From Gemmatimonadota bacterium (GTDB lineage: Bacteria > Latescibacterota > UBA2968 > UBA8231): DNA of 6,722 bases. The notes under the pieces are model-generated. The model had not been told where the DNA came from and did not search any database. It worked only from the letters and a program-made list of their open reading frames with translations. Location of the stretch: the NCBI GenBank assembly GCA_026706505.1, contig JAPOYQ010000479.1, positions 1 through 6,722 on the forward strand, read 5' to 3'. Below, piece by piece: positions 1-5,704 of this stretch (position 1 is the first letter of the stretch; each line of letters begins with the position of its first letter). A program made the translations under genes and the position numbers.

Positions 1-782
1 ACACGCTAAAGCTGCACCGGATACCCTTGCGAAAAGCGCTAGCAGACAGTGCGTTTATCACTGCGATTGCTCGCCGCTTTATCCTGCCCGAGATCATGCT
101 GGCTCACGCGGCAAGCCAGGCAGGCATCCCGGACGAGCCCGCCGTCGTCGATTGGGTGGAAGATGCTAAAGAGGAGCTTTTGTTGACCCGCTTGCGCCAG
201 ATCGAGGTCAGAGATAAGGTCGCGGTGGAGGACGAGGCGGCCCGCCGCTATATCGACGAGCACCCCGAGCAGTTTCTGCTGCCGGAGCGAATCTGCTACG
301 AGGAACTCATTGTCCCCACCGAGGAGGAAGCCGCACAACTCGCAGGAGAATTGGACGAGGCGACCGATCTTTTGCAGGTCGCCCGACAGCGCGGCTTTAA
401 TGTGCGGCCGCGGCAGCCGGATGGCCTGGTCTGCATGATCAGCCTCAACGAGGTCGTCTATCCTCGTCTCTGGCCAGCGCTGCAAGAGGCACCGTTGGGT
501 GCGTTGCGCGGCCCGGTGGAGACCCGAGATGGGTATATTCTCTTTAAGGTAATGCGGCACCAAGAGCCACAGCCGGAACCCGCGGACAAGGCATTGCGGC
601 GGGCGCGGGCTTCGCTCGTCCAGCGCCAAGAACGAGAGCGCTTCGACGAACTAATGGATCAGTTGCGCGCCAAGTACCGCACTCAGGTGACCGCGTTTGC
701 CGACCGACTGGACGCGGCGTTACCGGACGCACTTTTGGCCAGCTTGACTCAACCGCCGCAAAAACAGATTGAAAACCCCTGA
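1..782 (+). CDS. SurA/PpiC-like peptidyl-prolyl isomerase (parvulin) domain protein, 5' partial
   Basis: The 3' part of a periplasmic foldase/chaperone of the SurA/PpiC class. The frame is open to the left edge (first full codon at 3), so the TTG at 27 is probably not the true start; the signal peptide and part of the N-terminal chaperone region should lie upstream. The visible protein has about 259 residues and stops at TGA 780-782. A helical SurA-N-like segment includes RYIDEHPEQF (about 249-278). A parvulin-like domain follows at about 282-560, running from ERICYEELIV to GPVETRDGYILFKV, the usual 'G-P-V-x-T-x-x-G-Y' ending. The tail is charged and helical. Active parvulins usually have His in the 'ARHIL' and 'GYHVIKV' motifs; here those places read YEELIV and GYILFKV, so isomerase activity is doubtful and a holdase role is more likely. 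It probably helps fold exported proteins such as the large one encoded downstream. Family assignment is fairly sure; the role is inferred. Confidence 0.82.
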   Translation, partial: TLKLHRIPLRKALADSAFITAIARRFILPEIMLAHAASQAGIPDEPAVVDWVEDAKEELLLTRLRQIEVRDKVAVEDEAARRYIDEHPEQFLLPERICYEELIVPTEEEAAQLAGELDEATDLLQVARQRGFNVRPRQPDGLVCMISLNEVVYPRLWPALQEAPLGALRGPVETRDGYILFKVMRHQEPQPEPADKALRRARASLVQRQERERFDELMDQLRAKYRTQVTAFADRLDAALPDALLASLTQPPQKQIENP

Positions 783-788
783 TTCAAT
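768..788. repeat. Short inverted repeat ATTGAA-N9-TTCAAT across the gene 1 stop and putative -35 box
   Basis: ATTGAA at 768-773 and TTCAAT at 783-788 form a perfect 6-bp dyad around 9 bases that include the end of the foldase gene. The left arm overlaps the putative -35 box of the next gene. It could be an operator half-site pair or a weak RNA hairpin. The stem is AT-rich and has no U-tract, so it is a poor intrinsic terminator. It may also be chance. Confidence 0.25.
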
Positions 789-797
789 GATTAAAAT
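769..797 (+). promoter_or_regulatory. Putative sigma-70-type promoter for the 839-5704+ gene set
   Basis: TTGAAA at 769-774 and TAAAAT at 792-797 are separated by exactly 17 bp. Each hexamer matches the sigma-70 consensus at five of six positions. The site lies at the only AT-rich spot between genes. A transcript starting near 804 would have a leader of about 35 nt before the ATG at 839. It suggests that the large secreted protein, the SGNH protein and the CRTAC1 protein can be transcribed independently of the foldase gene. The host's sigma-factor preferences are unknown, so this rests on consensus match and position alone. Confidence 0.5.
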
Positions 798-838
798 CTA
801 GACTCTACGTATTCGGTTCTATCAGAGGGGAGTCGACC

Positions 839-3800
839 ATGTTGAGCGCTAGGAGGTTCCAGTTATTCGCGTGCGGTCTGTACTTGCTCAGTTCTGTCGC
901 GTTGGCCCACGCGCAGACCGCCGCCCAAGCAGGTTTTAGCCTCTCGGCCAGCGGAGTTTCCGTTGACCAAGCCGAGCACTGGGAAGCGTGGACGCGGCCC
1001 AAACACGCAATAGAGATTGACCCACACACGCACGCGGTGCGCCCGCGCACTATCCGCATCGAGACCAATGCCGTGGAGGGAATGGACCAATTTCAGACCC
1101 TCATCGGCGATCAGAAGGCCTACGAAAAACTGCTCAAGGACCTCGGCCGTGCAGATCTCCCCACGCCGTTCAACATCCGCACCGCGCCAGCGACTGTGGC
1201 TGGGGAACCCATCGTATATTTGAAGGCCAACAAAAAGAAGAATATCGAGGTGGGCGATCCCGTTATCTGGTACTACTATCACGGGGGCATCAAGTACACG
1301 CCCAACAATCCCGAGTCCGCCGCTTTCATCCTCGATGGGGATCCGCTGACTTATTGGGAACCTAGCAGCGCGGTGGATCGCACGACCTACGGAGCGCTCC
1401 CCGAAGACCAACGCGGGCCGATCTATTACTTTGCCCGGGACGAGGTCGGCGAGCGGCGGGTGGATCGCGCAACCTATGAGGTGACCAGTAGTAGAGACAG
1501 GCGGATCGAATACCACAGTCGCTCGTTTGAGAATTGGTACATAGATATTGATCTAGGGCGACTGGTCGCAGTCTCGCGAATTGTGCTGCGCTTTGTCGAT
1601 CCAGAGGTGGGCGAGCCGTTCCGCCAAGTCCGCATCCTCGGTACAGCTTCTGACCAGCGCGACGCGGCACTCTCGCTCATTGAGCGCACGATCGTCCCCA
1701 ACGAAGACCAGACGGTGTTGGAGTTCGATCTAGACCCAGATGACGAAGGCATCTTCCGGCAGTTGCACATTGTGCGGATCGCCATCACCGACAGCCGGTT
1801 CGACAAGTTTCGCACGGTCTCAGAGGCGGAGTTTATGGCCCTGCCGGCAGGAGACCAAGGCGGGATCGATTACCACATTGTCAATGCAGCCGGCAGCGAG
1901 ACCAAAGTGGACGAGGATATCTTCTCCCAAGTTGACCCCCAGCGCCAAGGTCGGCTGATCTACTACCAGCGCGAGCGGCCTCGGCTGGCCGACATCGAGA
2001 TTTGGAATCAAGGCGACAACATCGCGCTGGGGATCGTCGACGGTGGCGGGAGTGTTGACCTGACCGGCATCTTCGCCGGCACACCCGGCTTTGACGGGCG
2101 CTACGAGACTAACTACTTACAGCTAGTCTGGTCGCCAGACCCTCGCTTTGACAACCGCGGCGTGCTGACCTTAGACCTAGGGGCCAGATTCTGGTTGAGC
2201 TACTTCCGCATGGTCGGCGGCATCAGCGGCGTCGATGAGATGGTGCTGCGCGCTTCGAATGGCACGCGAGACTCCAACGGCAATCTCAAGTGGGAAGAGA
2301 TCCACCGCCAGCAGGGCGGTACGGTCGAGCAGGGCTTTGACGAATTGCTCCAAGTACGCTATTTGACCTCGCAGATATTCTCCGACTACGCGGGTCGGGC
2401 TGGAGGCTACAATACCGGCGACCGGATCCGAGAATTTCAACTCTTCGGCCAAGGAGCCCCTTCAGAGGTCACTCTGACTTCACCGATGATTGAGTTGCCA
2501 GGCGCGGTCCTACTAGGCCGCATTGAATGGGAAGCCGATATCCCCGATCCCGATATAGCGCAGGTGGAGATCCGCACGCGCACCGGCGATCGGTTGATCG
2601 AGGTGACTGAATACTACGGCAGCGGCGGCGAGCCTAAGACCGAAGCTGAATACAATAAGCTACCCAAGGGATTTCAGGGGCCGGTCGTCTCCCGCGTCAA
2701 GCCCGGCGGCGGTTGGAGTAGCTGGAGTCAACGCTACGCGAACCCAGGTGCGTTGGTCACCTCGCCTAGTCCCAGACGCTATATGCAAATACAGGCCCGG
2801 CTACTGTCTACCGACCCCGAGGTGGTCGCTTCGCTACGCACGGTGCGGGTACAGTTCACGCCGCCAGTGGCTAGTCGCACGCTGGCCGAGATCTGGCCCA
2901 GCGAGGTGCCGTTCGGCGAGGAGCACGACTTCTCACTCTTTATCAATCCTTCTTTTGTCGAAGATCAGCCTGGGGGTCCGCCGAGCCGCCGCTTTGACGA
3001 GATTCTGCTCAATGCCGATCCAATCCCCGCGCTCGAAATTATCGAGGTAGGTTTGGGTGATGAACAAGCGCACCGCTTCGCCGAGCTTGGCTCGCGTCAA
3101 GATCCAACAAACGGGGAGCACACGCCTTGGTTTGTCGAGCCGGAAGGGCGTCGTTACCAAGCGTTCCTGAACGCTGACGGCGATACTGTCAAAGCGTTCT
3201 TCCTAGGGGAGGCTCAGGTACTTTTGCGGCTACCGGAGAAGGTCGCCTTGCAGCCTCAGCAGCCGGGTTCTAGGACATACTATCGCGCAATCGTCGCAGA
3301 GGGCGACGAAGTACCCGTAGATGCAGACGGGCGTCTCCTCAACGAGTTGACCTACTTAGGCCTGTCCTTTGAAGAGAAAGGCCGCATCGTTTACTTCGCG
3401 ATCACTGACCAAGACGACGAGGGGAAAGTCATCGAGAAAGAGGTTTCCGAGACGGATTTTCGAGCACTGGAGGATTCGCTTAAGGGGTCAGTTCGCTACT
3501 TTCGTCGGCTCCTAGGCAAGGGGGGACAGTTTCCGTTCGACCAAGATGGCGAGCCGCTAAGCGAAAGTGCCTACAATGCCCTGCCGCGAGCCGAGCGCGG
3601 CGCAGTGGTGGCAGCAGGGGAGATGGTACAGGTGGGCTTTAAGGCACGGGTCTTGCTCAGCGGCAGCACCGTCGATGTGTCGATCCGCGACTCCGCGCAC
3701 CCGGAGTCATGGCAACAGGTGGATCCTGGCGATGCTACCGCCGAGACGCCGAGTGCTTCGCTGAGTATCTCGGTGCCGTTCTCTTCGCGGGTAATTCAAG

Positions 3801-4111
3801 AGGTAACCATTGCTCCCAATCCCTTCACGCCTAACGCCGATGAGATCAACGACCAAACCGAAGTTCGCTTCGCCATTGGCAACCTCAATACCGAACGGGC
3901 ACTACAAGTGCAGATATTTGACTTGAGCGGTCGGCCTGTCTGGCAAGAGAAGCGCCGTAGCTTCGGCGAGCAAGTGGTGCAATGGGACGGGCGCGATGCG
4001 CAGGGAGTACCGGTGCCTCCCGGGCTCTATCTATGCCGAATTGAGGTAGATGTAGATGCACAAGGAGCTTCGCACCAAGTCGCCCAGCGGGTAATTGCGG
4101 TGGCCTACTAA
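839..4111 (+). CDS. Large exported multidomain beta-protein: discoidin-like modules, interspersed short repeats, C-terminal FlgD-like Ig domain
   Basis: A 1090-residue exported protein of unknown specific function. ATG 839 has a purine-rich site GAGGGGAG at 825-832, 6 nt upstream. Residues 1-25 look like a signal peptide: RR, a hydrophobic stretch, then ALAHA|Q. Residues about 157-395 resemble an F5/8 type C (discoidin) fold, with DGDPLTYWEP, WYIDIDLG, SRIVLRF, QLHIVRIAIT and ADIEIW in the expected order. Residues about 396-540 look like a second such module (LTLDLG, YFRMV, RIREFQLFGQG). Residues 541-676 form a beta-module with a WSSWS motif and RRYMQIQARLLSTDP. Residues about 677-985 are further beta-rich sequence without a clear family. 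Residues about 988-1090 are a FlgD-like Ig domain (APNPFTPNADEIND, IFDLSGRPVW, WDGRDAQG, PPGLYLCRIEV), often found at the C-terminus of secreted FCB-group proteins. About eight copies of a short repeat interrupt these domains. Discoidin folds often bind glycans, so carbohydrate or surface binding is likely but inferred. No catalytic motif was seen. Confidence 0.9.
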   Translation: MLSARRFQLFACGLYLLSSVALAHAQTAAQAGFSLSASGVSVDQAEHWEAWTRPKHAIEIDPHTHAVRPRTIRIETNAVEGMDQFQTLIGDQKAYEKLLKDLGRADLPTPFNIRTAPATVAGEPIVYLKANKKKNIEVGDPVIWYYYHGGIKYTPNNPESAAFILDGDPLTYWEPSSAVDRTTYGALPEDQRGPIYYFARDEVGERRVDRATYEVTSSRDRRIEYHSRSFENWYIDIDLGRLVAVSRIVLRFVDPEVGEPFRQVRILGTASDQRDAALSLIERTIVPNEDQTVLEFDLDPDDEGIFRQLHIVRIAITDSRFDKFRTVSEAEFMALPAGDQGGIDYHIVNAAGSETKVDEDIFSQVDPQRQGRLIYYQRERPRLADIEIWNQGDNIALGIVDGGGSVDLTGIFAGTPGFDGRYETNYLQLVWSPDPRFDNRGVLTLDLGARFWLSYFRMVGGISGVDEMVLRASNGTRDSNGNLKWEEIHRQQGGTVEQGFDELLQVRYLTSQIFSDYAGRAGGYNTGDRIREFQLFGQGAPSEVTLTSPMIELPGAVLLGRIEWEADIPDPDIAQVEIRTRTGDRLIEVTEYYGSGGEPKTEAEYNKLPKGFQGPVVSRVKPGGGWSSWSQRYANPGALVTSPSPRRYMQIQARLLSTDPEVVASLRTVRVQFTPPVASRTLAEIWPSEVPFGEEHDFSLFINPSFVEDQPGGPPSRRFDEILLNADPIPALEIIEVGLGDEQAHRFAELGSRQDPTNGEHTPWFVEPEGRRYQAFLNADGDTVKAFFLGEAQVLLRLPEKVALQPQQPGSRTYYRAIVAEGDEVPVDADGRLLNELTYLGLSFEEKGRIVYFAITDQDDEGKVIEKEVSETDFRALEDSLKGSVRYFRRLLGKGGQFPFDQDGEPLSESAYNALPRAERGAVVAAGEMVQVGFKARVLLSGSTVDVSIRDSAHPESWQQVDPGDATAETPSASLSISVPFSSRVIQEVTIAPNPFTPNADEINDQTEVRFAIGNLNTERALQVQIFDLSGRPVWQEKRRSFGEQVVQWDGRDAQGVPVPPGLYLCRIEVDVDAQGASHQVAQRVIAVAY
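1373..1528 (+). repeat. Protein repeat pair R1-R2 (residues 179-230), inserted in discoidin-like module 1
   Basis: R1 begins VDRTTYGALPEDQRGPIYYF (residue 179) and R2 begins VDRATYEV (residue 208), 29 residues later. R2 is degenerate: it lacks the LP and the Gly but keeps a final IEY. The pair sits between DGDPLTYWEP and WYIDIDLG, two segments that are normally close together in discoidin domains. The first 19 bases of each copy (1373 and 1460) match at 16 positions, so they look like a duplication. Confidence 0.6.
1817..1984 (+). repeat. Protein repeat pair R3-R4 (residues 327-382), inserted before the last strand of discoidin-like module 1
   Basis: R3 reads VSEAEFMALPAGDQGGIDYH (residue 327). 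R4 reads VDEDIFSQVDPQRQGRLIYY (residue 357), 30 residues later. The pair separates LHIVRIAITDSRF from LADIEIW; these normally form the adjacent closing strands of an F5/8 type C fold. The boundaries are approximate. Confidence 0.6.
2591..2713 (+). repeat. Single protein repeat R5 (about residues 585-625), inserted before the WSSWS motif
   Basis: A single copy with core KTEAEYNKLPKGFQGPVVSR (residue 600 on). It is preceded by a Tyr/Gly-rich lead-in (EYYGSGGEP) and lies between IRTRTGD and WSSWS. In related beta-modules as I recall them, the RTRTG-like strand is followed closely by the W-S-x-W motif, so this again looks like a loop insertion. That comparison is from memory of the family pattern. 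Confidence 0.5.
3263..3628 (+). repeat. Protein repeat triplet R6-R8 (about residues 809-930)
   Basis: This is the longest run. R6 has core LNELTYLGLSFEEKGRIVYF (residue 834), R7 has VSETDFRALEDSLKGSVRYF (residue 869) and R8 has LSESAYNALPRAERGAVVAA (residue 907). Spacings are 35 and 38 residues. R6 and R8 are each preceded by an acidic DADG or DQDGEP lead-in. The block lies between the strand-like VLLRLPEKV and VQVGFKARVLL, which could be neighbouring strands of one beta-sandwich. Confidence 0.6.
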
Positions 4112-4114
4112 GGG

Positions 4115-4128
4115 CCGCCGTCCGGCGG
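4115..4128. promoter_or_regulatory. GC-rich hairpin over the SGNH gene's ribosome-binding region
   Basis: CCGCCG (4115-4120) and CGGCGG (4123-4128) are perfectly complementary around TC; with a realistic loop of four bases the stem is 5 bp. It fills most of the 21-nt gap between the large gene's TAA and the ATG at 4133. There is no good Shine-Dalgarno sequence outside it, so it could limit free initiation and favour coupling to upstream translation. No U-tract follows, so it is not a normal terminator. Confidence 0.3.
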
Positions 4129-4132
4129 GCAC

Positions 4133-5704
4133 ATGCAGAGGAAAGCGCTGGCCCTAAACCTGCTATCCGCGCTCGCGGGGTTGGGCTTGCTGGCCGGGGT
4201 CGAAGGGATTTTGCAACTTTGCGACGTAGGTCCCTCTCCCCGTCTTTTCGCGTTGGCGGAGACTGCTGGCGAAAAAGTCTATACTGCTAATCGGGACGTT
4301 ACCTACCGCTTCTTCCAGCATCCATATCGCCGCTCCTCGCCGCTAGTGCAGAGCTTTGCGGCCAACAAAGCGCCCGGTGTCGTGCGCGTCTTTGTCTTGG
4401 GGGCCTCGACTCTCGTTGGTTTCCCACATCCGGTTTCGTCGGCCTTTCCCCACTACCTAAAGAAAATGCTTCCCGCCGCTTATCCCGAGCGGCACTTTGA
4501 AGTGATCAACTGTGGGATCACCGCGCTCAATACTTTTTGTCTAGTGGATTTTACGCGCGAGATCGCCGACTACGATCCCGACTTGGTCATCCTCTACACA
4601 GGCCACAACGAATTCATGGGCCCCTACGGGGTTACTACGCCTTTTGTCCGCGTGGGCAATCACCGAGTGTTGATCCGCCTCCATATGTTTTTGCAGCGCT
4701 CGCGCATCTACTGCTACCTAGGGGAATTAATCACATATCTACAGAGTTGGGCCCAACCCGAGGAGGAGACTGCATCCTTCGGTTTGCATTTAGCACGTGA
4801 GGAAATTGGTCCGCTCGACGTGGGATACAGCAGGACGGCGGAAAACTTTCGCGCCAACCTCGAGGAAATCGCCCTCATTGCCGCTGAGCATGAGATTCCA
4901 CTGTTGTTTTCGACCTTAGTTGCCAATCTCAAGGACTTTCATCCGCTGCGTTCAGAGTGCGATGCAGTGACGCCGGAGATAGAGGCGTTGACCGCCGCCG
5001 GACACTGGGCAGAGGCCGAGCGACAGGCGCGGAACACTCTGCGCGAAAATCCCTACTGCGCCAATCTCCACTTCACATTGGGACGGCAGTACTATCTACG
5101 CGGCGAATACGGCGAGGCCAAAGCCGCTTTTACACGGGCGCGAGACATGGATCGCTTGCCCTTCCGTGCCCCGACTCTTTTCAATCAGATACTCCGCGAG
5201 GAGGCCTTCAGCTCGAACGGGGTATTACTCTGCGAAGTGGAAGCTGCTTTCTCTGCGGCGTCGCCACACGGCATCGTCGGCAGCGAGTTGATCTCCGAGT
5301 ACGTACATCCGACAGTCTTTGGCCACTACCTAATCGCTCGGACGATGGTCGAGACTCTAGCGGCGAGTCCGCTAGCCGGGCAGTGGGGTGCGTCCGCTAT
5401 GCTAGGGGAATACGAGGACTATCGGCCCAGCTATCCGCCGCTGGAAGAGGTTTGGCGGCGCAACGACCTGATGCTCTTTCTCAAGCGCATGCCCTATAAT
5501 GTGCCCCCGGCGGCACTCAGGCGGCGTCTAGCTGAGCTGATAGCAGCACAAGTGGCCGCGCTTCCGCACCTGCAAGAAGCCGAGCGCCGCCAGTTCGTCG
5601 AGCAGGGTGGGCTGCGTTTTCTAAGGCGGATGCTTGAGGAATTGCATATAGGAGACCGCCCTGCCCTGCAACGAGCACTAGCGGAGGTGTCCGGTGGGGT
5701 CTAA
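4133..5704 (+). CDS. SGNH/GDSL-family hydrolase with TPR insert, exported or membrane-anchored
   Basis: A 523-residue SGNH-fold protein, probably an esterase or acyl-ester hydrolase acting outside the cytoplasm; the substrate is unknown. Residues about 5-29 are hydrophobic (LALNLLSALAGLGLLAGVEG), a signal anchor or uncleaved signal. Block I is VFVLGAST with Ser92 as the putative nucleophile. Block II is INCG (Gly128). Block III is YTGHNEF (Gly157, Asn159). The last block is SEYVHPTVFGHYLIA with His392, but Glu389 stands where Asp is usual in DxxH. Residues about 283-345 contain one or two TPR units (AEAERQARNTLRENP, LGRQYYLRGEYGEAKAAFTRA) between blocks III and V, as in other bacterial SGNH-TPR proteins with 'YTGHNE'. 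The C-terminal 130 residues are mostly helical and charged. ATG 4133 is the first start after the upstream stop, 21 nt away; its ribosome-binding site is weak. It is probably co-transcribed with both neighbours. The family is secure; activity is inferred. Confidence 0.88.
   Translation: MQRKALALNLLSALAGLGLLAGVEGILQLCDVGPSPRLFALAETAGEKVYTANRDVTYRFFQHPYRRSSPLVQSFAANKAPGVVRVFVLGASTLVGFPHPVSSAFPHYLKKMLPAAYPERHFEVINCGITALNTFCLVDFTREIADYDPDLVILYTGHNEFMGPYGVTTPFVRVGNHRVLIRLHMFLQRSRIYCYLGELITYLQSWAQPEEETASFGLHLAREEIGPLDVGYSRTAENFRANLEEIALIAAEHEIPLLFSTLVANLKDFHPLRSECDAVTPEIEALTAAGHWAEAERQARNTLRENPYCANLHFTLGRQYYLRGEYGEAKAAFTRARDMDRLPFRAPTLFNQILREEAFSSNGVLLCEVEAAFSAASPHGIVGSELISEYVHPTVFGHYLIARTMVETLAASPLAGQWGASAMLGEYEDYRPSYPPLEEVWRRNDLMLFLKRMPYNVPPAALRRRLAELIAAQVAALPHLQEAERRQFVEQGGLRFLRRMLEELHIGDRPALQRALAEVSGGV
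5683..5688 (+). promoter_or_regulatory. Ribosome-binding site GGAGGT that sets the GTG start at 5694
   Basis: GGAGGT at 5683-5688 is a near-perfect Shine-Dalgarno match, 5 nt upstream of GTG 5694. It lies inside the last codons of the SGNH gene. It is the strongest such site in the window and favours this start over later GTG codons in the same frame (5772, 5799, 5808). Confidence 0.75.

Noticed and set aside
39..629. Reverse-strand open frame of 196 codons opposite the foldase gene
   Set aside because: It lies antisense to a gene with a clear domain signature. Its translation is Arg/Leu/Gln-rich with no recognisable motif, as expected for a shadow in GC-rich DNA.
768..800. Possible intrinsic terminator after the foldase gene
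   Set aside because: The stem is only 6 bp, AT-rich, with a 9-base loop, and the following bases (GATTAAAATC) contain no U-tract.
863..1516. Reverse-strand open frame of 217 codons opposite the start of the large gene
   Set aside because: No domain motif and no convincing start context; the + strand frame has a signal peptide and discoidin-like landmarks.
4109..4135. The SGNH gene is in the same frame as the upstream large gene, separated by TAA and seven codons, so stop read-through could make a fusion
   Set aside because: A shared frame occurs by chance one time in three. The large protein already ends in a complete FlgD-like domain, and the SGNH protein has its own ATG and hydrophobic N-terminus.
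4957..5499. Forward open frame of 180 codons in another frame within the SGNH gene
   Set aside because: The SGNH frame continues unbroken with TPR and HPT motifs across the same bases. The alternative is Arg/Ser/Gly-rich with no known motif, and no frameshift is needed.
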